NCBI GenBank assembly: GCA_011390345.1
Contig: JAABSP010000019.1
Span: 1 to 59,474 of the forward strand
Origin: Desulfobacteraceae bacterium
Lineage (GTDB): Bacteria; Desulfobacterota; Desulfobacteria; Desulfobacterales; JAABSP01
Direction: 5' to 3'
DNA: 59,474 bases
Below, in pieces: positions 7,640 to 15,904 of the stretch. Positions within the stretch are counted from its first letter, which is position 1. The number at the start of each line of letters is the position of its first letter. Under the pieces are notes generated by a model. It did not search any database, was not told the DNA's origin, and saw only the letters and a program-made list of their open reading frames with translations. Made by a program: the position numbers and the translations under genes.

Positions 7640-8791
7640 TCAGGTGAAGACCAGGGGAAAGGTGACGGAAAAGGCAAAGCTGCCATCCTCTCCCCGGGAG
7701 TGGAGGATTTCCCCCTGGTGCTGTCGGATGATCTTGTAGCAGATCGACATGTTGAGCGCGTTCTCATCGGTCTCGCTCCAGCCCGAAGGGATGCCCGATG
7801 AAAGAGGCCTGTCCGAGATCAGGATCTCGATATTTCCGCCGTTATTGCGGGTCAGCGTGTGGAGCGTTCCGCCGTCCGGCATCTTTTTGAAGCTCCGGTT
7901 GAAAAGACTCAAGAAAACATGCTTGAGCTGGGATTCGTTCCCTGCGATGGCCTCCATCCCGGCAGAGAGGCCGTTCCGGTATGGGGTCTGAATCTGGCTG
8001 TCCTTGCCGTGCTGCCGGATGAGTGCAAGGGTCTCTGCGATGATCCGGTCGATGGAGAGAATCTCGTATTCCTCGGCCGAGGGCCGGCTGAAGTCGAGAA
8101 GATTTTTGATGATATCCTTGCACCGGTAGGCTTCGCTGTTGATGATCTGCAGATACTCCTTCAGATAGCTGCCGATCTTCGGCTCCAGGCGAAGGCCGAA
8201 GCTGTCGATTCGCTTGAGCAGGGCCTCGGAAAAGCCCGCGATGGAGGTGAGGGGGTTGTTGATCTCGTGCGCGACTCCGGCCGCCAGAAAGCCGACTTCG
8301 GCCATCTTCTCCGACTGCATCACCCGGAACTCCGAATCCCGTTTTCCGGTGACATCCTTCATCAAAATGATGATCTCCTCGACCCGGCCCAAGGGATCTT
8401 TGATCGGGGAGATGGTCCATTCAAAGGACCGGCCCGCGAGATCGCCCTTTTTATACAGAGTCTCCCCCCGAATCGTCTTCCCGGTCTCCAGGGTCTGCAG
8501 GGCCGGACACTTACGGCAGGCTTTCTCCCGCCTGAAAAAGAGTTCGTAGCACTTCCGCCCCACGAGCCGGCTGTCGGAAAAAAAGTCCCGCTGCACCTGA
8601 TTCGCGTAAACCACGGTCAGCTCCCGGTTTAGAATCGCCAGCCCGTCGCTGATGCCGTTGAAGATGGCCTCCAGCTTGTTGTGGCGCCGGGCCAGCTCCA
8701 GATTGAGCCGCTCCAGCTCCTTGATCTTGGTGCGGACCTCCTTGAAATCGGGAATCCCGGCTCTCTTGTCATCTTTTGGGTTCTCATTCAT
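7640..8791 (-). CDS. PAS sensor histidine kinase with a degenerate ATP-binding domain
   Basis: 383 residues: a short N-terminal coiled coil, a PAS domain (about 40-150) with a cysteine-rich patch K-A-C-R-K-C-P, a HisKA dimerisation domain with an intact H-box H-E-I-N-N-P-L-T-S-I, and a C-terminal HATPase-like region. That last region is unusual. The N-box reads L-F-N-R-S-F-K-K-M with Arg where the key Asn should be, the G1 box D-x-G-x-G reads D-R-P-L-S-S-G, the F-box segment is missing, and the G2 box reads E-N-A-L-N-M. ATP binding may be lost, or the protein may act mainly as a phosphatase. No membrane helices are seen, so it should be cytoplasmic. It is the first gene of an operon with the sigma-54 regulator. 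Confidence 0.85.
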   Translation of the reverse strand: MNENPKDDKRAGIPDFKEVRTKIKELERLNLELARRHNKLEAIFNGISDGLAILNRELTVVYANQVQRDFFSDSRLVGRKCYELFFRREKACRKCPALQTLETGKTIRGETLYKKGDLAGRSFEWTISPIKDPLGRVEEIIILMKDVTGKRDSEFRVMQSEKMAEVGFLAAGVAHEINNPLTSIAGFSEALLKRIDSFGLRLEPKIGSYLKEYLQIINSEAYRCKDIIKNLLDFSRPSAEEYEILSIDRIIAETLALIRQHGKDSQIQTPYRNGLSAGMEAIAGNESQLKHVFLSLFNRSFKKMPDGGTLHTLTRNNGGNIEILISDRPLSSGIPSGWSETDENALNMSICYKIIRQHQGEILHSRGEDGSFAFSVTFPLVFT

Positions 8792-9032
8792 TGCCCGCTC
8801 TTTTAAAAGGCTTCCTGATACATGGATTCGATATCGAAAACATACATGTCAAAAAAAGGAAGGATTTTCAACCCATTTTTCCGGATTTTGATCCATATCC
8901 CGCCCGACTGTAAAAAAAATTCATTGATTTTTGAAATCCATTGCATAAAATAGGGATCGAGCCGGACAGGCATGTCCTTTTGCATATCTCTCAAATGGCT
9001 GCGATCAGCAGCCAAGCCAAGGAGATCTCACC

Positions 9033-10157
9033 ATGTCCCAGCGGTATGACATCATCATCATCGGCGGCGGCCCCGGCGGCATAGCGGCCGCGGTCAAGGC
9101 AAAAGAGGCCGGTAAATCCTATGTGATTCTGGAAAAGGGCCGCCGGGTCCTCCAGGGAATCATCGATTCCTATCCCAAGGGAAAAAAGGTATATCCCACC
9201 ATCCCCAGAAACGAGGAGAAGCCCTTTCCCATCCCGGGCATCACTCCGCCCAAGGAGAAGATCCCGGTGGAGGCGTATGTGGATCAGGTGGAAGAATTCC
9301 TCAAGAATGACGCGATCGAGATCCAGTTGGACGAGGAGTACATGGATCTTGAGGAGGAAGGCCCCCGCAGCTATCGGATCAAGACCCGCAAGGGCTTTTT
9401 CTACGGCAGAAACGTGATCTTCGCGTTCGGCAGCAATGTGCCCAACGACCTGGGGATCTACGGCGAGGCCAAGACGGTCCGCCGGAACCTGGAAACCCCG
9501 GAGGAGTACATCAATGTCTCAACTCTGGTGATCGGCGGCGGCAATGCTGCAGCCGACGTGGTCGCGGCCCTCTCCAAGGTGAAGCGGGAGGCCGGAGACC
9601 ATACCCCGGTCTACTGGGGCCACATCAAGGAGCGGTTCGAGATCAACAAGGACACGGCAAGGGATTTGGGAGAGGAGATCCTGCTGGGGGGCCAGATCCG
9701 GATTCTGCAGGGCGCGATTCCCAAGATCGGCGAGGTGGACTCGGAAGGGATCGACCGGCTCTATATCCACCAGAGCCCGGGCCTCTACGGCAGGGACGAC
9801 GTCTTCATGTACCAGGGGATGAGCTTTCCCATGAAGAACGTCATCGCCTGCATCGGAACCCACGGACCGTCTGCCATCTTCAACAACCTCCATCTGCAGC
9901 AGATCACCTGCACCGGCGATATCTGCAAGATCGCCCGGGAAGGAGAACAGCTCCTTCTGCTCTCTTCATCCCTCCAGACGAGCCGCAGAGGGATCTATGC
10001 CATCGGCGGCTCCATCAGCCCCTCCCACATGGAGATCCTGCCGGACGGGACCATCAAGGAGAAGAAGCACTCGAACCTGATCTATACCGCGATCATCGAC
10101 GGGATCATGGCGGTCGAGGGAATATTGAACAGCGAGGAGCAGGCCAAATTGAAATAA
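9033..10157 (+). CDS. FAD/NAD(P)-dependent oxidoreductase, YpdA/thioredoxin-reductase-like
   Basis: 374 residues with two Rossmann dinucleotide motifs: G-G-G-P-G-G-I-A-A-A at residues 11-20 for FAD and G-G-G-N-A-A-A-D-V near 169 for NAD(P)H. The redox-active C-x-x-C of thioredoxin reductase is absent, which resembles the YpdA (bacillithiol disulfide reductase) branch rather than TrxB; the substrate is not known. The ATG has AAGGAGATCTCACC ahead of it. The gene stands alone, divergent from the sensor kinase operon, and is followed by a repeat element. No iron-sulfur or transmembrane segments are present, so it should be soluble. Confidence 0.8.
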   Translation: MSQRYDIIIIGGGPGGIAAAVKAKEAGKSYVILEKGRRVLQGIIDSYPKGKKVYPTIPRNEEKPFPIPGITPPKEKIPVEAYVDQVEEFLKNDAIEIQLDEEYMDLEEEGPRSYRIKTRKGFFYGRNVIFAFGSNVPNDLGIYGEAKTVRRNLETPEEYINVSTLVIGGGNAAADVVAALSKVKREAGDHTPVYWGHIKERFEINKDTARDLGEEILLGGQIRILQGAIPKIGEVDSEGIDRLYIHQSPGLYGRDDVFMYQGMSFPMKNVIACIGTHGPSAIFNNLHLQQITCTGDICKIAREGEQLLLLSSSLQTSRRGIYAIGGSISPSHMEILPDGTIKEKKHSNLIYTAIIDGIMAVEGILNSEEQAKLK

Positions 10158-10159
10158 GG

Positions 10160-10267
10160 CGATTTTCCGGAATCAAAATCCCACTGAAAAGGGACAAAGA
10201 AATGGACGGAGTGTAGGCTGAAACCCCAAGACCTTTGCTGGGATCTTCATTTCCAAAATTCACCTAA
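10160..10267 (+). repeat. Interspersed 108-bp repeat element, copy 1
   Basis: This stretch matches 49851-49964 along nearly its whole length, including GATTTTCCG, AATCAAAATCCC, the block CCAAGACCTTTG and the end GGATCTTCATTTCCAAAATT. The two ends form imperfect inverted repeats of about 22 bases. The centre contains GGAC-type 9-base units, one to two here and three in copy 2. It fills the gap between two convergent genes. It encodes nothing apparent; it could be a MITE-like or REP-like mobile element. Confidence 0.85.
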
Positions 10268-10292
10268 TCAGGGAGATTCTGCCCGATTTTTC

Positions 10293-11036
10293 TTAAAGGG
10301 TTCGCTTCTGCAGATGAATCTGAGCGTCCGATTTGCGGATATAATGGGGTGTAAAGCTGACAACGTCGTCCGCATCTTTTTCGATCAGCCGTCGGAAGGC
10401 GATTCGGGCAACCGCAGCCGCGCGGATCAGGTCATCCTGGGGGCTTGAAAAGAGGGCCTTTGAATCCAGCAGATTTCGGATGATCTCCCGGTAGAGCCGC
10501 GCACCTGTTCCCACAAAGAGGCAGGAATCTTTTTCTTCCGATCTTCCCGCAGATTCAGATTCCCGCTGCAAGATCTCCGGCAGAAGAATCTCGGGGACCT
10601 GCTCCGGCCGCATTACACCTTCGCGGCCGTATTTTTCGATCTTTCCATCTTCGCAGCGGTAGCTCTCGCCATAGACCTCCCCTTTCCGGGCATCCAGCAG
10701 TGCGCAGACTGTCCCTTCATAAAAGGCAAACGGAAAAGCCAGCGCATCTAAACTGGAAACCCCGGCCAAGGGCTTTCCGGTGGCCGCGCAAAGCCCCTTT
10801 ACGGTACTGATGCCGATCCGAAGTCCCGTAAAGCTTCCGGGCCCCCGCACCACCCCGAACCCGTCCAGATCTGAAACCGACAGCCTGACATCCGACAGCA
10901 CCTGGTGGATCATCGCCAGCAGATGGCGGGAATGGGTCTGCCGGAGGTTCAAGGTCATCTCTCCCAGCAGCTCCTCGTGATCGGACACCGCGACGCTGCA
11001 GCTCTGCGCCGCGGTATCAATGGCCAGAATCTTCAT
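10293..11036 (-). CDS. tsaB: tRNA threonylcarbamoyladenosine biosynthesis protein TsaB
   Basis: A 247-residue ASKHA-fold protein of the TsaB (YeaZ) family. The N-terminal M-K-I-L-A-I-D-T-A and the block G-P-G-S-F-T-G-L-R-I-G near residue 66 are diagnostic. TsaB is the scaffold partner of TsaD and TsaE in making t6A37 on ANN-decoding tRNAs in the cytoplasm. Residues D-A-R-K-G-E-V-Y also fit the family. It is the second gene on the minus strand after lon, with 129 bases between carrying a short tandem repeat, so co-transcription with lon is uncertain. The length is slightly above the 230 usual for the family. Confidence 0.93.
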   Translation of the reverse strand: MKILAIDTAAQSCSVAVSDHEELLGEMTLNLRQTHSRHLLAMIHQVLSDVRLSVSDLDGFGVVRGPGSFTGLRIGISTVKGLCAATGKPLAGVSSLDALAFPFAFYEGTVCALLDARKGEVYGESYRCEDGKIEKYGREGVMRPEQVPEILLPEILQRESESAGRSEEKDSCLFVGTGARLYREIIRNLLDSKALFSSPQDDLIRAAAVARIAFRRLIEKDADDVVSFTPHYIRKSDAQIHLQKRTL

Positions 11037-11083
11037 CGGCCTTCCCCCAACCTCTTTCCGGCCCCCAGTCTCTTCCCGGCTTC

Positions 11084-11142
11084 CGGTCCTTTATGTCCTT
11101 TTCGCCCCCCGGTCCTTTATGTCCTTTAAGTCCTTGTCCTTT
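11084..11142 (-). repeat. Period-9 GGAC short tandem repeat
   Basis: Read on the minus strand, the stretch contains GGACTTAAAGGACATAAA followed by GGACC, then a second block GGACATAAAGGACC, i.e. units of GGAC plus five bases. It lies in the gap between lon and tsaB. Related arrays occur at 48495-48555, in the two copies of the 110-bp element, and at the window's right end. Confidence 0.75.
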
Positions 11143-11165
11143 CAGTCTCCCGGCAGCCCACCCCA

Positions 11166-13607
11166 TCAATCCTCCCCGGTTTCCAACTCATCCGAATCAT
11201 CCGCCTCATCAGGAAAACCCCCACTCTTCTCCGGCGCATCCTCCAGCGTCAGCGGCAGCACCTCATCCATATGGCTCACCGGAACGAACTTGATCTTCCG
11301 CTTCACATTCATCGGAATCTCTGCCAGATCCTTTCTGTTCTTCAACGGCATGATCACCGTCTTCACGCCCCCCCGGACAGCGCCCATGGCCTTTTCTTTC
11401 AACCCCCCGATGGGCAGCACCCGGCCCCGAAGCGTAATCTCCCCGGTCATGGCCACATCCTTGTTGATCGCTCGCCCTGTCAGCGCGGAGATCAGTGCAG
11501 TGGCCATCGCGATCCCGGCCGAAGGCCCATCCTTGGGAATGGCCCCTGCCGGCACATGGATATGCATATCGGTACTCTCAAAGATCCGCTCATCAACCCC
11601 TAAAGATTCGATGTTGGCCCGCGCGTAGCTCACCGCGGCCCGGGCCGACTCCTGCATCACCTCGCCAAGCTGCCCCGTGATGATAAGATCCCCCTTGCCG
11701 CCGATCAGAGATGCCTCCACATAGAGGACCTCGCCTCCCACCTGGGTCCAGGCCAGCCCCGTGGCCAGCCCCACCTGGCTCTCCTCCTGATCCATCTCCG
11801 GCTGATATTCGGGAATCCCCAGAAATTTGGAAATATTCCCCTTTGTAATCACAAATGGCCCCTTCTCCTTCTCCGCGATACGCCGGGCCACCTTCCGGCA
11901 GAGGGTCCCCAGTTCCCGCTCCAGGTTCCGCAATCCGGCCTCGGAGGTATACTCCTGAATGATCTGCATCAACGCATTGGTGCTAATGGAGATCTGCTTC
12001 GGCTTCAGGCCGTTCTCCTTGATCTGCCTTGGAAGCAGATACTCTTCGGCAATCAGCCGCTTCTCCTCTTCGGTATATCCGGAGAGATGGATCACCTCCA
12101 TACGGTCCAGCAGCGCCGAGGGAATCGTATCGGTATGGTTGGCCGTAAGGATGAACATCACCTTTGAAAGATCAAAGGGCAGATTGATATAGTGATCTGA
12201 AAAGGCCACATTCTGCTCCGGGTCCAGCGCCTCCAGCAGTGCAGATGACGGGTCCCCCCGGAAATCGGAGACCAGCTTGTCGATCTCATCCATCATGAAG
12301 ACCGGATTGTTGACCCCGGCCGTCTTCAACCCCTGTAGAATCCGGCCCGGCAGGGCCCCGATATAAGTCCGCCGATGCCCCCGGATCTCGGCCTCATCCC
12401 GAACCCCGCCCAACGAGATCCGGACGAACTTCCGCTTCATGGCCGATCCAATGGCCCGCCCCAGCGAGGTCTTCCCCACCCCGGGCGGCCCCACAAAGCA
12501 GAGAATGGGCCCTTTCATCCCCGGGTTGAGCTTCCGCACGCTCAGATACTCCAGAATCCTATCCTTGATCTTCTCCAGCCCGTAATGGTTCTTGTCGAGG
12601 ATCTCCTTTGCCCGCTTGATATCGAGCACATCCTTGGTCGATTTGCTCCAGGGCATCTCCACCAGCCAGTCCAGATATGTCCTGACAATGGAGGACTCTC
12701 CGGAATCGGGATGCATCTGCTCCAGCCGGCGAAGCTGCTTCTGGGCTTCGTCCTCGGCATCCTTGGGCATCTTGGCCTTTTTGATCTTCTTGGTATACTC
12801 CTCGACCTCCTGGATCTTCTCGTCATACTCCCCCAGCTCCCGGTGGATAGCCCTGACCTGCTCCCGAAGATAGTAATCCCGCTGGGTCTTGGAGATCTCC
12901 TCTCTCACATCCGACTGGATCTTGGCCTGTATGGCAGAGACCTCCACTTCTTTGGAGAGGAAATCGTTCACCTTCTTCAGCCGCTCCACCGGATCGAGAA
13001 TCTCCAAAACCATCTGGGACTCATCGAGCTTCAGGTTGAGATTGGAGGCCACCAGATCGGCCAGTTTTCCCGGGTCTTCGATGCTCTCCAATATGGAACT
13101 CACCTCCCCGGTCATCTCTCCCCGGAGGGCCAGAATCTTCTCGGAGTACTCCCGGACATTGCGCATCAGCGCCTCCAGCTCGACACTCGACGATTCGGCC
13201 TCGGGCTCTTCCAGCAATTCAACCTTGACCTTGTAGTAGACCTTCTTTCTGGCGTACTCGACGATCCTGGCCTTGGTCACCCCCTGCACAAGGGCTTTGA
13301 GGCGGCCGTCCGGCAGTTTCAGCATCCGGAGCACCCGGCCCACGGTTCCCACCCGGTAGATCTGGTCCGGCTTCGGATTCTCGACATTCGGGTCCTTCTG
13401 GGTGGCCAGCATCAGATAACTATCATTGGCCACGGCCTCTTCCACGGCTCGCACCGATTTGTCCCGGCCCACAAAAAGAGGCAGGAGCATATCCGTAAAA
13501 ATCACCACATCCCGCACCGGCATCAGCGGCATGGTCTCGGGAATGTCGGTATCCTGCTCCTCCTCCTCGATAATGCTGATCAGATCGTCCCTGTCCGTTT
13601 CCGCCAT
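11166..13607 (-). CDS. lon: ATP-dependent protease Lon
   Basis: 813 residues, the normal bacterial Lon length. Order: N-terminal substrate-recognition domain (P-L-M-P-V-R-D-V-V-I-F start), coiled-coil linker, AAA+ domain with Walker A G-P-P-G-V-G-K-T-S near residue 375 and Walker B F-M-M-D-E-I-D, then the protease domain with catalytic Ser in K-D-G-P-S-A-G and Lys in G-G-L-K-E-K-A. It degrades misfolded and regulatory proteins in the cytoplasm. The acidic tail (E-S/D-D-E rich) is longer than usual. A sigma-70 promoter lies about 70 bases ahead; no heat-shock element was recognised. Confidence 0.97.
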   Translation of the reverse strand: MAETDRDDLISIIEEEEQDTDIPETMPLMPVRDVVIFTDMLLPLFVGRDKSVRAVEEAVANDSYLMLATQKDPNVENPKPDQIYRVGTVGRVLRMLKLPDGRLKALVQGVTKARIVEYARKKVYYKVKVELLEEPEAESSSVELEALMRNVREYSEKILALRGEMTGEVSSILESIEDPGKLADLVASNLNLKLDESQMVLEILDPVERLKKVNDFLSKEVEVSAIQAKIQSDVREEISKTQRDYYLREQVRAIHRELGEYDEKIQEVEEYTKKIKKAKMPKDAEDEAQKQLRRLEQMHPDSGESSIVRTYLDWLVEMPWSKSTKDVLDIKRAKEILDKNHYGLEKIKDRILEYLSVRKLNPGMKGPILCFVGPPGVGKTSLGRAIGSAMKRKFVRISLGGVRDEAEIRGHRRTYIGALPGRILQGLKTAGVNNPVFMMDEIDKLVSDFRGDPSSALLEALDPEQNVAFSDHYINLPFDLSKVMFILTANHTDTIPSALLDRMEVIHLSGYTEEEKRLIAEEYLLPRQIKENGLKPKQISISTNALMQIIQEYTSEAGLRNLERELGTLCRKVARRIAEKEKGPFVITKGNISKFLGIPEYQPEMDQEESQVGLATGLAWTQVGGEVLYVEASLIGGKGDLIITGQLGEVMQESARAAVSYARANIESLGVDERIFESTDMHIHVPAGAIPKDGPSAGIAMATALISALTGRAINKDVAMTGEITLRGRVLPIGGLKEKAMGAVRGGVKTVIMPLKNRKDLAEIPMNVKRKIKFVPVSHMDEVLPLTLEDAPEKSGGFPDEADDSDELETGED

Positions 13608-13682
13608 TGTCTCTTTTACACCTCAGTTCTTTCTATTCAGTCTTTTTCGTTCCTGCCCGACTGCTTTATGCGTAAATAATTT

Positions 13683-13710
13683 ATTATATGACAGGAAAGC
13701 TCTTTGGCAA
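13683..13710 (-). promoter_or_regulatory. Sigma-70 promoter of lon
   Basis: On the minus strand TTGCCA (13705-13710) and a perfect TATAAT (13683-13688) are separated by 16 bases. Transcription would start near 13676, about 69 bases before the lon start codon. The surrounding AT-rich stretch supports it. Assigned by eye only. Confidence 0.6.
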
Positions 13711-13808
13711 CCTGTTTGACAACATTGGCCTTGATTTTTTCCGCTAATCAGCCTACTCTTCTCTTTAATAAAACTCTTTACCCGTCAACGCAAGAGGGCC
13801 GCCATAAA

Positions 13809-14591
13809 ATGATCGACTTTCCTATCGGTTTCATCGCTTTTCTCTTCGGGCTTGCCATCGGAAGCTTCTTGAACGTCTGCATCCATCGGATTCCCCTGTC
13901 CCAGTCCATTGTGACGCCGCGCTCCAGATGTCCCGGATGCGGCCAGCCCATACGCTCCATCGACAATATTCCCCTGATCAGCTATACGGTTCTGGGGGGG
14001 AAGTGCCGCACCTGCCGGACCCCCATCTCCCTTCGCTATCCCTTTGTGGAGCTGCTGACGGGCCTCTTTGCAGCAGCAGCGGTATGGCGCTTCGGGTTCA
14101 ACATCACCGCCCTGGTCCACTACGCCTTCATCTGCGTGCTGATCGCCATCACCTTCATCGACATCGACCATCGGATCATCCCGGATATGATCAGCCTGCC
14201 GGGGATTCCGGTCTTTTTCTTCGCGTCCCTGCTTGTTCCCACAATAACAATAAAGGCTTCGATCCTCGGCATCCTCATCGGAGGCGGAAGTCTGTTCGCG
14301 GTGGCTTGGGGATACTACCTGCTGACCGGCAATGAGGGAATGGGGGGCGGTGATATCAAGCTTCTGGCCATGATGGGTGCGCTGATCGGCTGGAAGGGGG
14401 TTCTTTTCACCATCTTTGCGGGATCTGCCACCGGAACCCTGGTGGGGATTTCGGTGATGCTCTATCAGCGGGGAAACATGAAGCTGGCCGTTCCCTTCGG
14501 CCCCTTTCTGGCCCTGGGGGGCATTCTCTATCTCTTCTTGGGGCCCGAAATCATGGAATGGTACTTCAACCTGATGAAGACCCCCTACTGA
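13809..14591 (+). CDS. pilD: Type IV prepilin peptidase / N-methyltransferase (PilD/GspO)
   Basis: 260 residues of an integral membrane aspartic protease. An N-terminal helix is followed by the zinc-type cytoplasmic loop C-P-G-C ... C-R-T-C, then the first catalytic Asp in F-I-D-I-D-H-R and the second in the G-x-G-x-x-D motif G-M-G-G-G-D-I-K-L-L. It cleaves the leader of type IV pilins or type II secretion pseudopilins and methylates the new N-terminus. The start with A-G-A-G-G-G upstream was preferred to an in-frame ATG 35 codons earlier, which adds an unrelated leader. No pilin genes lie near it. It is divergent from lon. Confidence 0.93.
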   Translation: MIDFPIGFIAFLFGLAIGSFLNVCIHRIPLSQSIVTPRSRCPGCGQPIRSIDNIPLISYTVLGGKCRTCRTPISLRYPFVELLTGLFAAAAVWRFGFNITALVHYAFICVLIAITFIDIDHRIIPDMISLPGIPVFFFASLLVPTITIKASILGILIGGGSLFAVAWGYYLLTGNEGMGGGDIKLLAMMGALIGWKGVLFTIFAGSATGTLVGISVMLYQRGNMKLAVPFGPFLALGGILYLFLGPEIMEWYFNLMKTPY

Positions 14592-14607
14592 CGGAGAAAT
14601 AAACTTC

Positions 14608-14627
14608 CGGCTCTCTTTACAGAGCCG
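14608..14627 (-). terminator. Hairpin at the 3' end of the TMEM43-like gene
   Basis: CGGCTCT (14608-14614) and AGAGCCG (14621-14627) form a 7-bp stem with a 6-base loop, overlapping the last codons of the minus-strand gene. On that strand a weak T-containing stretch follows. It lies between two convergent genes. The poor T-tract keeps confidence low. Confidence 0.4.
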
Positions 14628-15765
14628 ATTCAGAGCCCGGATCCTGAACCCCGGGCAGCATCCGCATACCGGCCAGCACTGCAACCGCGGCCGTCAGCAG
14701 CACTGCCGACAGAATGGGCCGGGCAATGAACCAGGTGATCGCGATGGTCATAAAGCTGAGGGCCACGGCCATCATAAACGCGGTGATGGAATTCTTCATC
14801 AGCAGCCAGAGACCGCCCCACATCATCAAAAGTCCCAGGCCCCGAATGCCCCATGTGACCAGTACATTCTCCTCGGGCGCCTTCCGGAGGATGTGTTCCG
14901 GGCTGTGTGCCCCGGTCTTCAGGAGCATCAGAGGGCCCGACGCGGCAGGATAGGGCCGAAAGGTATTTCCCGTCTGCTGGGCCACCACGGTTACGGTAGT
15001 GGGCTCCACAACGCTGTATCCCACCCGGATGTCTCCGACTTCCGGCCTTCCCGGGGCGGCTCCGAAAAAGAGTTCTCCCTTATCCAGAATCGCCTGATAC
15101 CGGATCTCCGGCGGCAATTGCTCACGGTCTGTCTCGGAGAGTGTCATGGGCCGGAACCGGTCCAACTGCTCCACCAGCCGCGGGGGAAGAAAAAATGCCC
15201 CCAGCGTCACTCGTTGAGCCGTGGCCTTCCACCGGGCAAAGGGCTGGAACCCACGGCCCTCGGGGTCAACCGCAATCAGTGAGCGGTTGATTTCGCTCTC
15301 CGGTTCAAACCAGATCCCCCGGCCACCCTCCTGGCCTTGGCCGATCACCGCCTCATCCGGTTTCTCATCCGGTTTCTCATCCGGTTTCTCATCCGGCTTT
15401 TCCGCAGCGGGTTTGTAAATCCGGACATTCCGGCGGATGCGGAGGGCATTGGCCGAGATCCCATAGATTGGGTCCATCAGTATCTCGCCGGTGGTGGCAA
15501 GTCCTGTCAGATGGACCAGTTTTCCATCATTTGCCGGATCGATCCGGTCCATCCGGACCGATATTACGCCACTCTCTCCTACGCCGATGGACCGATAGAA
15601 CCGGACCGCGCGGCGTTCATTGAAGAAGAGCAGCACAAAAGCGCTCAGAAGGAGAAGAAGACCTGTGACCACGATATGCGCGGGTCGCCCTGCTTTTCTG
15701 CCCTCAGTTCCGCCGCCGTCCCTCTCCTCTTCCATCCATGCCTCTTGTGAAGCTTCCTGCACCAT
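14617..15765 (-). CDS. TMEM43-family (DUF1625) membrane protein
   Basis: About 382 residues. A first membrane helix near residue 30-50 (V-V-T-G-L-L-L-L-L-S-A-F-V-L) is followed by a large extracytoplasmic region, then three or four helices at the C-terminus, the layout of the TMEM43/LUMA family, whose bacterial role is unknown. The start ATG at 15765 has AAGGA seven bases ahead; a GTG nine codons upstream (15792) lacks a better site. The extracytoplasmic part contains a 4-fold K-P-D-E tandem repeat encoded by a 12-base DNA repeat. Nothing near it suggests a pathway. Confidence 0.75.
   Translation of the reverse strand: MVQEASQEAWMEEERDGGGTEGRKAGRPAHIVVTGLLLLLSAFVLLFFNERRAVRFYRSIGVGESGVISVRMDRIDPANDGKLVHLTGLATTGEILMDPIYGISANALRIRRNVRIYKPAAEKPDEKPDEKPDEKPDEAVIGQGQEGGRGIWFEPESEINRSLIAVDPEGRGFQPFARWKATAQRVTLGAFFLPPRLVEQLDRFRPMTLSETDREQLPPEIRYQAILDKGELFFGAAPGRPEVGDIRVGYSVVEPTTVTVVAQQTGNTFRPYPAASGPLMLLKTGAHSPEHILRKAPEENVLVTWGIRGLGLLMMWGGLWLLMKNSITAFMMAVALSFMTIAITWFIARPILSAVLLTAAVAVLAGMRMLPGVQDPGSESAL
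15352..15399 (-). repeat. 12-bp tandem repeat inside the TMEM43-like gene
   Basis: Four copies of CTCATCCGGTTT (plus strand), the last with one C-for-T change, encode a run of Lys-Pro-Asp-Glu units. Being a multiple of three, copy-number change would keep the frame and alter linker length. Confidence 0.9.
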
Positions 15766-15904
15766 GGAGGGTTCCTTCCCTTTGGATTTCACACCCCACT
15801 CTCTTTATCCAGAAATCCCTTCCATCTTAGCCATATTATGGGTAGGATTTCAAGAACGATCCTTAATTTTTCGCAAATCCTCCCGATTCATCAGGAAAAA
15901 GGGA

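Noticed and set aside
8971-8986. Second sigma-54-like site GGCATGTCCTTTTGC before the FAD protein
   Set aside because: The GG and GC are 11 rather than 10 bases apart, and sigma-54 is strict about this spacing.
15352-15399. CRISPR array from the short direct repeats
   Set aside because: The units are head-to-tail, 12 bases long and inside a coding region, with no spacers.
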